From: Mikania micrantha
Lineage: Eukaryota > Streptophyta > Magnoliopsida > Asterales > Asteraceae
Assembly (NCBI GenBank): GCA_009363875.1
Contig: CM018690.1
Coordinates: forward strand, 13,423,971-13,487,970
Length of the DNA: 64,000 bases
Direction: 5' to 3'
The translations under genes were made by a program, and so were the position numbers. The notes beneath the pieces are model-generated. The model saw only the letters and a list, made by a program, of their open reading frames with translations, searched no databases and was not told the DNA's origin. Position 1 is the stretch's first letter, and each line of letters opens with the position of its first letter. This document shows, piece after piece, positions 32,486 to 46,253 of the stretch.

Positions 32486-33581
32486 GTGACAAGGTTTTGG
32501 AAACCAGTGCAACCTGCTGAAGAGCCACGTATTGAGACCGAAGAACCGATCATTGAGGAAGAAGAGCACATCGAATGGTCCGAAGGGGAGCCAGAGTTCA
32601 CACTCGAGCCTATTGTGGTGAAAGCCATTTCTGATGAGGTCTCCAAAGTTTTGGATGAGAAGCTACCAACCTTGATTGCTAAGGTACTGAAGGATGCCCT
32701 GAAAGAACAAGTCTGAGGGGACTAAGGAGAGCACCAAAGAAGATCAGGTTGTGATCATCGAGACTAAGAGTGGTGATTCTATGTCAGGGAAACTGAAGTG
32801 TTGTGACTACAAGTCCTTCAAAGGATGCAATCCACCATCCTTTGATGGTAAGAAGGATACCATGGCCACCTGCCACTGGATTTCTGCGATGGAGGCTGTT
32901 ATCTCCATCAGTGAGTGCCGAATTGACCAGGCTGTCAAGTTTGCAGCTCACTCTTTTGTTGAGGAGGCACTTTACTGGTGGAACACCATCAAGCAATCCA
33001 AGTCTGCAGCTGATATGGAGAAGATGACTTGGGATGATCTTAAGGAACTGGTTACTAAACAGTTTTGTCCCAAGAATGAGCTGGATAAAGTTGAAAGGGA
33101 ATTTTTAGTGCTAAAAGCGGGGAGCCTGAACCACAGACAGTACACTTCACGATTTAATGAGATGGCCAAACTTGTTCCTCACCTGGTTTCTACTGAGGAA
33201 CGTAGGGTGAAGTTGTACATGGAGGGTTTGCCTCCAAAGGTCAGGATTCATGTTAAAGAAAATGCCCCAAAGACCTTTGACTCCACTGTTGAACTCAGTG
33301 GTATTGTATGGGATGATGTGATGGCTGATGAGCAAAAAAAGGTGAAGCGTGAGGATGCGAACCGATGCAAAAAGTGTGGTAAATTTCACACCGGACAGTG
33401 CTTGGTGGGCACTAACTTATGTTTTCGATGCAGAAAGACGGGGCATTTTTCCAGCAATTGCCCGAGTGCCACCATATGCTACAACTGCAACGGGTTTGGA
33501 CATCTGTCTAAGGATTGCAGGCAACCACGAGCCGATGCTTCGGGCTCGGGTAAGAAAGAGGAGAAAGGAAAGAAGAAGTAG
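32486..33581 (+). pseudogene. gag of gypsy element 4, frameshifted
   Basis: 32486-32716 (no ATG; first in-frame codon GTG after an upstream stop) encodes an acidic N-terminus ending KDALKEQ. A one-base frameshift near 32700-32710 separates it from 32751-33581. The second part has the gag core (EEALYWWNTIK, QFCPKNELDKVE) and zinc knuckles CFRCRKTGHFSSNC (about 33421-33462) and CYNCNGFGHLSKDC (about 33478-33519), preceded by a CKKCGKFHTGQC motif. A TAG at 33579-33581 ends it before protease. It would form the particle shell in an active element. Confidence 0.85.
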
Positions 33582-33605
33582 AAGGCTAAAGCACGAGCCT
33601 TCACG

Positions 33606-35530
33606 ATGACAAAGGATGATGCTATTGAGGACCCGGACGTGGTCACAGGTACCTTTTCTATCAACAATATTCCTGCTTCTGTATTGTTTGATTCTAGTGC
33701 CGGTATGAGTTTTGTATCTTCTACTTTCTATGATGGGTTATCTGGGAAGGTTAAGAAGATAGATCGGGTATTTGATGTAGAGACAGCTATTGGTAAGATG
33801 ACCAGGGTGACTGAGGCTATAGATGATTGTTATGTTGAGATAGAAGGTCATAAGTTCCCAGTACAATTGTTTCTTATAACCTTGGGAGGATTCGATGTAG
33901 TTTTGGGTATGGACTGGTTAGCCAAATACGAGGCTAACATTATATGTCGACGAAGGATTATATGTTTACGTGCGATGGATGAGAGCTTCGTAACGATTTA
34001 TGGTGATAAAGCTATGTATGTGCCGAAGATTATTTCGATGATCAAGGCTGATGTTATGATGAGGCGAGGGTGTGTAGCCTACTTGGCCTATGTGATTGAG
34101 GAACGAACGGACATGAAGACGATTGATGATGTACCCGTGGTGCGTAACTTCCCTGATGTAATCCCTGAGGAATAGCCTGGATTACCACCCGAACGGAAAA
34201 TTGAGTTCCAGATCGACTTAGTGCCAGGGGCTCAGCCTGTCGCCAAAGCACCTTATCGTTTGGCTCCTACCGAAATGAAAGAGATGATGGCCTAGCTACA
34301 AGAACTCCTTGATAAAGGCTTTATACGACCGAGTGTCTCTCCTTGGGGAGCACCGGTGTTGTTTATGAAGAAGAAAGATGGTAGCATGCGAATGTGCATC
34401 GACTACAGGGAACTGAATAAGTTGACCGTAAAAAACAGGTATCCTCTACCTAGGATTGATGATTTGTTCTATCAATTGCAAGGTGCAAGCTGGTTCTCAA
34501 AGATAGATCTCCGATCCGGTTACCATCAGTTGAAAGTTCGAGAGCTGGATATTCCAAAGACTGCTTTCCGTACACGTTATGGACATTATGAGTTTCTCGT
34601 TATGTCATTTGGATTGACGAATGCTCCTGCAGCATTTATGGATTTGATGAACAGAGTATGTCGACCGATGTTGGACCGATCGGTGATAGTGTTTATTGAT
34701 GATATTTTGATTTATTCAAAGAACGAGGGAGACCATGCTTGCCACGTACGTGAGGTATTGGAGATCCTGAGGAAAAAGAAACTTTATGCTAAGTTCTCCA
34801 AATGCGCCTTCTGGTTACGAGAAGTACAGTTTCTGGGTCACGTAGTGAACCCAGACGGCATTATGGTAGACCCAGCTAAAGTTGAAACGGTTATGAAATG
34901 GAGCCCTTCGAAGTCACCGACGGAAGTTCGCAGTTTTCTTGGTTTGGCCGGTTACTATCGGAGATTTATTCAAGACTTCTCCAAGATAGTGACGCCACTC
35001 ACGAAGCTCACGAAGAAATATGTAAAGTACGAATGGGGCCCGAACCAAGAACAAGCATTTTCAGTGCTAAAGGAGAGACTTACCGAAGCTCCTGTTTTAG
35101 CACTGCAGGATGAAAATGATGATTTTGTTCTGTATGCTGATGCATCACGACAAGGGTTGGGATGTGCACTGATGCAAAGGGGAAGGGTGATAGCTTATGC
35201 TTCGCGCCAGCTTAAGATTCATGAAGTTAACTACCCAACCCACGATCTTGAACTCGCTGCAGTGGTGTTTGTATTGAAAATATGGAGGCATTATCTGTAT
35301 GGGGTAAAGAGTACCATCTACACCGACCATAAGAGCTTGAAGTAATTCTTCGAGCAAAAGGATTTGAACATGAGACAAAGACGATGGCTTGAGCTATTAA
35401 AAGATTATGATTGTGATATTTTATATCATCCAGGAAAGGCCAACGTAGTGGCAGATGCTTTGAGTCGCAAGACTGATCATCCTGCCATACGAGTCGTAAA
35501 ATAGATGGAACTTGGATTGGAAACACTTTT
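33606..35530 (+). pseudogene. pol fragment of gypsy element 4: protease, reverse transcriptase, RNase H
   Basis: It continues in the gag frame. The protease active site, normally D-[ST]-G-A, reads LFDSSAGMSF (about 33687), so the catalytic glycine is lost. Stops lie at 34173-34175, about 34294-34296 and 35343-35345. Reverse transcriptase is otherwise well kept (FIDDILIYS, about 34692; LGLAGYYRRFI, about 34940), as is RNase H (ADASRQGLGCAL, about 35137; HPGKANVVADALSRK, about 35428). It ends soon after with no HHCC or DDE integrase. It cannot be functional. Confidence 0.88.
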
Positions 35531-35574
35531 AGGGTTTTGATCCTTTAACGTTGCAAGTATATCACATGCTGCAA

Positions 35575-36096
35575 GTTCTGATAACTAACTTGTAGGAAGG
35601 GAATGAAAAAGGAGAAGAAACAAACAGTATGGAAGTTCACGAAATGAAAGTAACCGAACTTGTTTCATGAACTCAAAAGTTCACAAAAAGGGAAGTATAC
35701 AAACTTAAATTCGTGAACCCTATTTCGTGAACCCTACTTCGTGAACTTGGCCTATATATAGTAGTGCCTCAGGAAACGTGATCACTTTTGGCTGGCATCA
35801 TTCTATCCCAAGTACTCGAAGTTGGCAAATTCGGAAACTTGAAGAATGACTGTAACTCGCTCAAAAGGAAGCAAAAACGCACGGTGTCTAATTGATGTAA
35901 AATTTGGGAAACGTGATCACTTTTGGCTGACATCATTCAGTGTATTTAAAAAGAAATGTCATACGGTGTCTAATCGATGTAAAATTTGGGAGCAAAGTAA
36001 AATTTGAGATGCTATGTTTACTTGTATTATTTTGCATAAAGGATATTTGGTTGAACATGTCCGGGAAAATCAAGATGAAAATAATTAAATATGTTT
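35575..36096 (+). repeat. LTR-like remnant of element 4 and short duplications
   Basis: About 35575-35800 resembles 30500-30760 (GTTCACGAAAT, CGTGAAC, GCCTATATATA, GGAAAC). After that, two segments recur: ACGTGATCACTTTTGGCTG at about 35777 and 35911, and ACGGTGTCTAAT-x-GATGTAAAATTTGGGA at about 35881 and 35964. No gene is seen. The target duplication of the solo LTR starts at 36092. Confidence 0.5.
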
Positions 36097-36479
36097 TTTC
36101 ACACCTCCAAATTCCCATGTGCGGTGTCAGACCGCATGGGTGTGACGTGGCCAGAATCACAGCTCTTGATCATATATAACGACTCTATATGCGTTTTAAA
36201 AGTATGTTTGAAATACAACATTAATCATATCGATTAATTAACAAGCAGCGGAATATAAAGTGTTTGATAATGCAGCGGAAAGTAAAATGTAAGACACCAC
36301 CATGTTTAGTACATAACATAAAATAATAAAAAAAATTTGTTCAAAAAGGCAAGACATTAATGAATGCAAGTCCTATGCTTGCGTCCTTAAGTGCATCCTT
36401 GTCCGTAAGCAGCTAGTTACATGAGAATACATGTTTAAGAAAAAGTGTCAACACTAGGTTGGTGAGTTCACAGGTTTTG

Positions 36480-36510
<31 letters not shown>

Positions 36511-38015
36511 TACATATACAAAAGAATGTTTGTCACGTGTCATGCTGTTTATTATATGTTAGTTTCGAGCCATAGGCTCCAAGTGTCAGTTGCATCTACC
36601 GAACTAGACTTGTTAGCTCTTGCTTCCGCCATGTCTCGTAAAAACAATGGCGCGATGGGTCGAGATTACACGCGTCCCGATCTCCAGTCAGTATTGGCGC
36701 CGCGTGGGGCTTGTCACACCCAATAGATCTATCTAAACTCACCTCGTTGTTTAAACATTAACGGTAAGACTGTGCGAGGACTTTGTTACGATACAACACT
36801 TAATGTTTGTCTAATAAACCAGCATACACAAATGTTTGTACAAGTAATAATGTTTGACTCGATTAACAAGTATTCTCCCCTATTTTGAAAGTTTTGCAGA
36901 AAGTTTAAAGAGGAGCCGTAAACTCACCTTAGTGATTGCTTGTAAAGCGTAAGCTCCAGATTTCTTCGGCGAGTCGGTCACCGGCTACCTATATTGTATA
37001 GCGTATGTGAGTTAGTGTATGTGACCGTGTTTCGTGTTCGTGGTCGTGTTTGTGCTCAACAACCCTCGGTTGTTATGTTTGTCCATGTCAGTCCATACTT
37101 GACCTTGTTTGACCGTGTCAACTCAACGACCCGTTGGTGAACCGTGTGTCCGTTATAATTCGTGTAACATTCGTGATTCGTGCACATAGTGCGTAAAACA
37201 CATAATTCACGTTTATGGACAACTTACTATTTATAGTAAGTTTCCATTTTTGGAAAGTTTACAACACTTATCATTTTAATGATTCTAACATGCTTATTAA
37301 TCCTACGTGAACATGTTAACACATAGCACGTTGTCACATATGACCAAATAAACTCATAACTCATCTTTCATTCATTTAAAGTTTCCTAAAATGGAAAGTT
37401 TCATTTTAAACGTTATTTTAAGCAACTAAATCATGGCAACTTGTTATAAATCTCATTGTTAACTATAATTCATCATTCTAATCTACTTAATTTATCAAAA
37501 TCATTATTCATCAAGTTTTTGCACAATAAAAGTTACTAAAAATAGTAACTATGTCCAAAACAACTTAAAATGACTTCAAATCTTTGTCTAACACATTTTT
37601 ATGCAAATATCATCATGATATATCACCATTATTCTTTTCATTAACATGCATGCTCATATTTTTACATCCATCATCATTTTACAACATAAAAGTTACTAAT
37701 AACGGTAAGAACTTCAAATAATCCAATTTTTGATCATCAAAACCATAATGAATCTTGCAAATATCCCTAAACATCATCAACAACCATTCATCATCATCCA
37801 AAATCATTTAAAACTTGCTAGATCATGCATGCATGTTACTAAAAGTAAGTATTTCATAGTGATATTAACAAATAACCATTAGTATCCAAACATATCATTG
37901 TAAATCATCATCACAGCTCACGTGGATCATTCTAAATCATGAAATCAGTAATAATAACATAAAATCCAGATCCATATCATCACAAATTCGTGCATGTTGA
38001 GTGTAGGTTTGTGCA

Positions 38016-40727
38016 TGTCACACCCCGACCGGTGGCGGAATACGCCGGGGCATGATATGTGAAAGATTGTTTCAAAAGCTCATGATATAAATTCAAAGTT
38101 TCATAACTTAAATTACTAAAAGTTCAAAGTCTAACACAAACGTTACAATACAACTTCAAAGTCAAATACAAAACATAAACAACTTGATAAACTATCTAGG
38201 TCCTTTCTTCCTAGATTTGTCATAAAGTCCATCACTTAACCTGTCACACATGTAAAGTAAATGTCAACTAATTGAATAGTTGGTGAGTAGTCATATTTTT
38301 GATAACATAAGTATAAAAGTATGCAAACTTAAATAGCATTGAGTTTGAATATCATATAGTGAATGAAACAAGCATGTGTAAATAGTGTACCGTCCCTTTT
38401 TAACACTAAAAGCGAAGAGAGCGCGACTCTCTTAGGAACTAAGTACTAGAATACGTGCAAAAATGCATAAGAATAAAATGTGTATACAAATACAAGTCCA
38501 ACACTTAACAATAATTCAACAACAAAGCATTTCATAGTTTGCATAAGTTTCAAGAAGAGTACATAGTTTAAGCATTTGAAATAGGACATGTGTGACACCC
38601 CAAAATAATTTAAAACTAAAAGTTGGTATGAAAACTCACTTGTTTGCTAAGCACTCCAAAAATTACAACTTAAGAAAGTTGTGTGATAACAACACTTGTC
38701 AACCTGTTTTTGGAATAATAGGTATAAGAATATGTCTACAAGTTACTTAGTCTCTAAAATTCTAAGGCATAACGCGAGCTTAGACTCATAAGACTTAGGT
38801 TTATTAAATAAAATAAGTTCAAATAAATAAATTTATAAGTTCAAACAATTAGTTTTAGAACTAAGCATTTAAAATTTAACAACTTAAGATTTTAAGTTAG
38901 AACACCTTATAAAATAATTTTTATAAAAATTAATTTAGAATATAAATAAATTTATACAAGGCTTACATAAATAATATTAGTAGTAATATTTATTAAAATG
39001 AACCATAGTTTAAATCTTATAAAAGTAAAGTGATAAAATGATTTTAATATAAACATGAAGTTTATACATAGTTTTCTAAACCTTTTACACATTAAATATT
39101 AAAAATAATGATTTTTAAAACCTATATTAATATTTAAAGACATCGAAATTATTAAAAATATTATTTTTAAATATTTTCAGAATTTAAAGGAGGCATAATA
39201 TCATTTTTTGTAATTTTCTAAACATTTTATTATGATTTTTATACATTAAAAATGATTTATTATAGCACTTATAATAACTTAAATAAAGAAATAATGATAA
39301 AAATAATATTCTGGAATTTATAAAAATTAACAGAATATTTAAAATGTTGAAAATTATTTTATAGAATTTTATAACAGAAATCAAAATTTTTAAATTTAAA
39401 AAAAATAATAAAAAAAAAGGTTTTTTTTTTTTTTTTTTAACAAAAACCGGTTCTGGATGCTCCAGACCGGATTAGAAACCGGGTCTACACCACCCAACCC
39501 ATGCGTGGTAACCACTGATCTGGGAGTAGCACATGTTAGTGAAACTGGAAACTAATTATACTTAACCGAAGCCCTCTGTTCTTCCCCAATCATTAGAACT
39601 AAGAAACCCTAGGTCCGAATCCTCTCAAATTCGACTGAGTGAGTAACCGTGAGCCTCTAAATTTATAGGGCTTTCGATCTTTGCCTAAAGACGAGTTGAT
39701 TGGATGTATAACATACCTGTAATCGTTTCGTGATATTGTGTTCGAGTTCGAGATAAGTCTCGATTGTGCTTGAGTTCGATCCGAAGTTCCAGTGGTCTTG
39801 AGACGCGATCGATGGTTCGTATAGCTTCAGATGAGTGTCGCGAAGGTCCAGACGAGAGTAATTTGAATTTGGTTCTTGATAGCTATGGATTCAAGTTATG
39901 GTTCTTGATAATGGTTCGGTTGAGTTAATGATGGTGATTACGCGTGATTAGGCCGATTTAATGACTTAATTGAGTTAGTTGGGGGTTAGATGATGTCGGC
40001 CGAACGTGCTTGATGCATTAAATGTTCGATTTAGGCGATTGGGGGTGGTGTTCGGTGGGTTCACAAGCCGACGGGGACGAAGGGGGGGGCTGGTTTGGGA
40101 TTTGCTGAAAGTTTCGCGATGTGGCAGAACATGTCCCTCCTGTTCTGCCTTTGCCACCCTTCTCCTAAACTTTTCAAACACACACACATTCATAGTTTCG
40201 GGTTTTGACATAAATGACCCTTATAGTTTTACTACTTATTGTTTTAATGGTTAAAGCTTTTATAAGGTTTATAAAATAGGTCTTATAACAAATTTAAGTT
40301 TATAAGGTCATAAAATGTTTATAAAGCATTTTATTTAATAAGGATTTAATAGTTTAAATAAAGTTTATAAGGCTTAAATATTAACTTTCATAAAAGTGCC
40401 ATGTTTATAAAATCATAACTAATGCTTAAAAATATTGTTTTGCTATTTATTATAATTATTAATATTACCATATAAAAAAAAAGTTTTATTGATTGATAAT
40501 GAATAAAATTTTAAGTTTTATAATTCTTAAAGAAATAGAATTAATAAATAATTTAATAACACAAGTAATTAAGTTTAAATATTATAATTTAAATTGCAAC
40601 ATAAGTGTGTGTGTGTGTGTAATGAAATGGTTTTAATAATAATAATAATAATAATAATACCCATAACAACGTGTTTAGAAATTACAAAATAGATAAAATA
40701 AAAAAATCGAAATTTGCAAATGTTACA
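38016..40727 (-). repeat. 3' LTR of gypsy element 2 (2712 bp)
   Basis: On the minus strand it runs from TGTAACATTTGCAAATTTCG at 40727 to ...CGGGGTGTGACA at 38016. It contains a GTGTGTGT and an (AAT)n microsatellite (about 40605-40660), a long oligo-T run (about 39419-39438) and several small ORFs that recur in the other LTR. Confidence 0.95.
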
Positions 40728-40741
40728 GTCTCCCCTACTTT
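40728..40741 (-). other. Polypurine tract of gypsy element 2
   Basis: The minus strand reads AAAGTAGGGGAGAC directly before the LTR start. Confidence 0.8.
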
Positions 40742-40764
40742 AGAAGATTTCGTCCCGAAATTAA

Positions 40765-43700
40765 TCACGAGGAGTCTTGATCAAAGAGATGAGGGTACTT
40801 CGTCTTCATCTGGTCTTCTCGTTCCCAAGTAAGTTCCGGCCCACGTTTAGAATCCCAACGCACCAAAACTATCGGGATACGCTTGTTTTTCAGCTTCTTG
40901 ACGTCTCTATCCACTATCTTTGCCGGCCTTTCTACGAAATGCATCGATTCGTCAATACGAACTTCAGCGAGGGGTATGTGTAAGTTTTCATCGGCTAAGC
41001 ACTTTTTGAGGTTTGACACATGAAATGTCGGATGCACGTTCGACAGTTCTTCAGGCAGCTCGAGTCGGTAAGCAACTTTACCGACCCTTTCCAAGACTTT
41101 GAATGGGCCTACGTATCGTGGAGCTAACTTTCCCTTTTTCCCAAAACGAGCAACTCCCTTCCAAGGAGATACCTTAAGAAGGACGAGATCATCAACTTGA
41201 AACTCTAACGGCTTTCGCCGTTTGTCGGCATAACTCTTTTGCCGGCTCCGAGCGGTAGTAAGATTTTCACGAATACGAAGAATCTGGTTTGTAGTTTCTT
41301 GTATCAATTCAGGACCCGTAACTTGAGCTTCCCCAAGCTCATTCCAACAAACGGGAGATCGGCATTTCCGACCGTAAAGTGCCTCGAAAGGTGCCATATT
41401 AATACTACTATGATAACTGTTGTTGTATGAAAACTCGATAAGAGGTAGGTAAGAATCCCAATTCCCACCGAAGTCTATCACACAACACCGTAGCATGTCT
41501 TCCAAGGTTTGAATGGTTCGTTCGGACTGTCCGTCCGTTTGTGGGTGATAGGCGGTGCTAAGATTTAACCGAGTCCCGAGAGCAGATTGTAATGATTGCC
41601 AGAAATGAGATATAAAACGACCATCCCGATCAGAGATGATGTTAAGGGGAATGCCATGTCTACACACAATTTCTTTGATGTAAATCCGAGCTAGTTCTTC
41701 CACTCGATAAGTTTCGCGAATAGGGAGGAAATGAGCAGATTTTGTAAGTCGGTCAACGATCACCCAAATACTATCGTAACCCTTGGTAGTGCGCGGGAGT
41801 TTGGTTATAAAATCCATTGCAATACCTTCCCATTTCCAAACGGGAATTTCCGGTTGCTCAAGTAATCCTGACAGTCGTTGATGTTCGGCTTTGACCTTGG
41901 AACACGTAAGGCACTTGGCTACAAAAAGAACAACATCGTTTTTCATTCCCGGCCACCAATACTGAACCCGAAGGTCTTTGTACATTTTGTCGGCACCGGG
42001 GTGAATGGAATATCGAGACTTGTGAGCTTCTTGCATGATAAGTCCCCGTAACTCGTTTTGACTTGGAACCCATAAACGATTGTGCAAGTAAACCAAACCA
42101 TTTGGCTTAGTCTCGAATTGACGTTCAGCGCTATTCGGTATTTCCGTGAGCAATTCGCCCGAGGTGATTGACAATTGTTGCGCTTCGAGGATACGATTCT
42201 GAAGATCCGATGTGATTTGAATGCTATGGAGTACAATGGATTCATTATACGCCTTTCGACTAAGCGCATCCGCTACGACGTTAGCTTTCCCCGGGTGGTA
42301 ACGGATTTCGCAGTCGTAATCGTTTAATAGTTCAACCCAACGCCTTTGCCTCATGTTGAGCTCCTTTTGGTTTAGAATATGCTGGAGACTTTTGTGATCC
42401 GTGAACACCACACACTTGGTTCCGTATAGGTAATGCCTCCATATTTTTTAGGCAAACACGACCGCACCGAGCTCGAGGTCGTGAGTCGTATAGTTCCTTT
42501 CATGAATTTTCAATTGGCGGGACGCGTATGCAATGACCTTTCCTCGTTGCATTAGAACACAACCGAGATCTTGATTCGAAGCATCACAATAAACTACGAA
42601 GTCGTCGTTTCCGTCAGGAAGAGTAAGGATCGGTGCATTACATAGCTTGTTCTTTAGAGTCTGAAACGCTTGTTCTTGATCAGATTCCCACTTGTACGGT
42701 TTCCCTTTGTGAGTTAAGGCAGTAAGTGGTAAGGCTATCTTGGAGAAGTTTGAGATAAACCGACGATAATAACCAGCTAGACCGAGAAATGATCTAACTT
42801 CAGTAGGAGTTGTCGGTGCCTTCCAATTCTTCACGGTTTCAATCTTTGCGGGATCCACGTGAATCCCTTGCTCGTTTACAATATGTCCCAAAAATTGAAC
42901 CTCTTTAAGCCAGAATTCACATTTTGAGAATTTGGCATAAAGTTGCTCTTCCTTTAGGAGTTTCAGAATGATTCGAAGGTGGTCTTCATGCTTGGTTTTG
43001 GACTTGGAGTAGATCAAGATGTCATCAATGAAGACGATGACAAACTTATCAAGATACGGTTTACAAACTCGGTTCATTAAGTCCATAAACACCGCGGGTG
43101 CATTAGTTAAGCCAAAAGGCATCACCATGAACTCGTAGTGTCCATACCTCGTACGAAACGCGGTTTTTGGTATGTCGTCTTCATGAACACGTAATTGATG
43201 ATAGCCCGAACGAAGATCAATTTTTGAAAACATTTTGCACCTTGAAGTTGATCGAAGAGGTCATCTATCCGAGGTAAGGGGTATCGGTTCTTAATCGTGA
43301 GCTTGTTAAGTTCACGATAGTCGATACACATACGAAAAGAACAGTCTTTCTTTTTCACAAATAAAACGGGTGCACCCCAAGGAGAGAAACTGGGTCGGAT
43401 GAACCCTTTATCGGATAATTCTTGAAGTTGACTCGCAAGTTCTTGAAGTTCAGACGGTGCGAGACGATAAGGGGATTTTGCAACGGGGTTTGCACCTGGA
43501 ATAAGATCGATACGAAACTCGACTTGTCGCGTCGGAGGTAAACCGACAACGTCTTCGGGGAATACTTCGGGAAAATCACGGACTACCGGTATGTCTTCAA
43601 GCTTTCGTTCGTCAGTCTTCGTTTCCACTATGTGAGCCAAGAAGGCTACATATCTCTTTCGTAAGTATCGTTGGGCTTGAGTGCAAGTCATAAGTTTAAG

Positions 43701-45320
43701 GCCGTTAGCCTTTCGTTCACCATAAACCTTGAGTTCTTGGCCTTGCATGAGCGGGATACGGATGAACTTTTCACCACAAATGATTTCGGCACGGTTCTTC
43801 GATAACCAATCCATGCCTACTATGACATCGAAACTACCCAATTGCATGGGTATTAAATCAATGGGAAAATCGTGCTCGTTTAGGTTCAACGTGCAATTAG
43901 AGATCACCGAGTCAAGTTTAATAAGTTTACCGTTAGCTACTTCAACCGTGAACGGATTTTCTAATCTAGTTCTAGGCAAAGCAAGTAAAGGTTCAAATTG
44001 CAAAGATATAAAGCTTTTATCGGCCCCTGTATCAAAAAGAATAGAAGCATAATGACCGTTAACAAGGAACGTACCGTTGACCACGTCATTGTTGGCTTGT
44101 GCCTGATCGGCATTGATGTTGAAAGCTCTAGCTCGAGCACCCTGGTTTGCTTGGTTTGGCAGATTAGTAGGTATGTTATTCCGGTTGACCCTCAAGTTGC
44201 AGGCATTAGCCATGTGGCCTGGATCACCACAGATATAGCAAACTCTAACCGTTGGGGGTGCATTCAGAGCTGTGATGCGAGGAATAGTAGCTTGATTCAT
44301 GGTGGCTTTTGGTAACCGACAGGTGTTGAAGAAGTGGCCATAGCGTTTGCAGTTCGTGCAAACCCGACATGGATACACGGCCATATGATGGTAGTTACAA
44401 GTCGGAAACAAAGGCGCGGTACCAGTGTAAACCTTTTTGACTTGAGAGGCGAGTGCAACTTGTTGTATTGGGGTGGCTTTAGTAGCTGCAAAGTTCATGT
44501 GGTTAGCCTTCCTTTTGTTGTTGTGCTTCTTGAAGGGGATGGAAGAACCGGTTTGAACTTCTTTGGATGGCTCATTTGAACTCTTCTTTTCTTCTTTCTT
44601 GGACCCTTTTCGAGTGAGAGTCCCGGCTTTAACATGGTTGTCGGTAAGTGTTGCCGACAGCCGAATGGCCTCCGCTATAGAAGCGGGTTTGCTGCTCCAA
44701 ACTGAATCCTGAATTTGCATTGGCAGGCCGCCAATGTATTTTTCGATCCCTCTAGACAAAGGGGTCACCATTTCAGGAACTAGAGCACTTAGTTCATGAA
44801 AACGATTATTGTAGGCCATATTTTCACCGCTATCTTGTTTTAGTAACCAAAACTCGTGCTCAAGCTTCATGATTTCATTTCGAGGGCAAAACTCCCGAGT
44901 CATGGCTTCCTTCAGTTGTTCCCAAGTCAAAGCAGTTGTAGTTGTTTCACCGAGGGTTCGTTTTTCGGCATTCCACCAAGTAAGGGCCCTCTTTTGAAGG
45001 GTCGATGTGGCATACCGTACTTTGAGTTCATTTGGACATTCACAGTTCAAGAACACACTGTCCATGCTCTCGAACCATTGGAGCATTCCCGTGGCTCCCT
45101 CAGAACCATTGAACTTTGTCGGGTTGCACGAGTTGAAGTCTTTGAAAGAACACCGAGGGGGATTGATCGGAACCTGGTTGATGGGTATAGGGTTCAATTG
45201 TTGTTGTAGTTGTTGCATTCGTACCACCATATTCGGTAGCACAGCTTCCATTTGACGGGCAATTTCAGTAGCCATCTTCCTGCTTGAAGATCCACCACGT
45301 CTATGACTCATTTTGATCAA
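40765..45320 (-). pseudogene. gag-pol polyprotein of gypsy element 2, one frameshift and one stop
   Basis: It starts at about 45320 or, better, the next ATG at 45311 (MSHRRGG). Gag has the ALTWWNAEK core and two CCHC knuckles, CTNCKRYGHFFNTC and CYICGDPGHMANAC. The protease motif LFDTGADKSFIS is near 44030. A single-base shift in the A/T homopolymers around 43230-43245 separates the first part (to 43122) from the second (43233-42448), which has FIDDILIYS and ADASN-type RNase H sequence. A TAA at 42448-42450 in FA-x-KIWRHYLYG is the other break. The rest (42411-40765) carries RNase H end, HHCC, SDRDGRF, TDGQSER and a chromodomain-like tail ending KYPHLFDQ. Two changes alone disable it. Confidence 0.93.
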
Positions 45321-46237
45321 GCTGAAATTATAAGTTTAGTTAGAATTTGGATAATAGAAATTTGATTGATATAAGGTTCAATAAGTGTGTGACATCAAAA
45401 TTTTTGAACCTTAGTTCTAGAAGATCATAAGGATGATAGTTCATTTGAACTTGCTTGGAATTGTTTGAGGTCAAGGAGTGGCATCCAATTGGACCCTTTG
45501 ACATATTAGAACTTATTGTTTGTTAGACGTTTGGTATAACATGCTTTGGCCTATAAGTGAAAATACTCTCATCGAGAGTCCCCAGGATAGCTAAACTGGT
45601 CCCACAGTACATCGGGGATTTATACGAATAACTTTCCTAGACAGGAGTCTCAACTACCGGTATTTCACCCTTCCAGTTAGTACATGTCCGTCTTTCAAAC
45701 CTAGTTCTAACGGGAATAAGATCACAAAGATATTCATATGTACTATCGATGTTTAGGAGGTCGCGTATTTCCAAAGTCCACGTAGAGTCCACGAGCTTGC
45801 GAGAATGTAGAGGGTTTAGAATAGAAGTTTAACACAAGGTTCATATGGGAGTTCACTAAGGTTAAGGTTCAAAAGCAAAGATCATATGAAAGTTTTCTAA
45901 GGGTCAATATCGAAGGTTCATTGAGGAGGATCATTAAAAGTTCAATGATAGAGTTCATGATATGGTTCACTAAGAGGAGGTTATCCTAATGAGGGTTCAT
46001 AATTGAAGTTCAACATGTAAGGGTTCAAAATAGGAGTTCACCTAAGCAATAGTTCAAATTGAGAGTTCACTAAGCAAGAGTTCATGATATAAGTTCTCAA
46101 AGTATAGGTTCATAATGGAAGTCCACTAAATGAGAGTTCATCATAGAAGTTCACTAAGCAAAGGTTCATATAAGGGTTCAAGCAACTTAGTTATAGTCTA
46201 GGTCACTATTTCTAATCACCTAATTCCCTATAACCAT
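45321..46237 (-). other. Leader region of gypsy element 2
   Basis: This untranslated stretch lies between the PBS and gag. About 45830-46190 is made of degenerate repeats on the plus-strand word GAGTTCAC / AAGTTCA. No long ORF is present. Confidence 0.6.
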
Positions 46238-46250
46238 GGCTCTGATACCA
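46238..46250 (-). other. Primer binding site of gypsy element 2
   Basis: The minus strand reads TGGTATCAGAGCC three bases after the 5' LTR, a perfect initiator-tRNA-Met type site. Confidence 0.92.
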
Positions 46251-46253
46251 ATC

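Larger units (their letters stand above)
30453..35930 (+). mobile_element. Degenerate Ty3/gypsy retrotransposon 4, integrase lost
   Basis: A TGTAACACCCCGAATTTT start at 30453 marks the 5' LTR. It is followed by a repeat-rich LTR/leader, gag, and pol up to RNase H. All integrase-coding sequence is absent: after RNase H the sequence runs into a partial LTR-like stretch (about 35575-35930). That stretch shares the GCCTATATATA...AGNGCCTNRGGAAAC region with 30723-30752. No PBS and no clear 3' terminus were found, so the right border is approximate. It is older and more worn than elements 1-3. Confidence 0.75.

Noticed and set aside
39975..40254. 78- and 82-codon ORFs on opposite strands, repeated at 48202-48481
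   Set aside because: They are within the two LTRs of element 2 and overlap each other. No motif supports coding.
40777..44579. Many plus-strand ORFs across element 2 (and 54560-57183 in element 3)
   Set aside because: They are antisense shadows of the minus-strand gag-pol genes.
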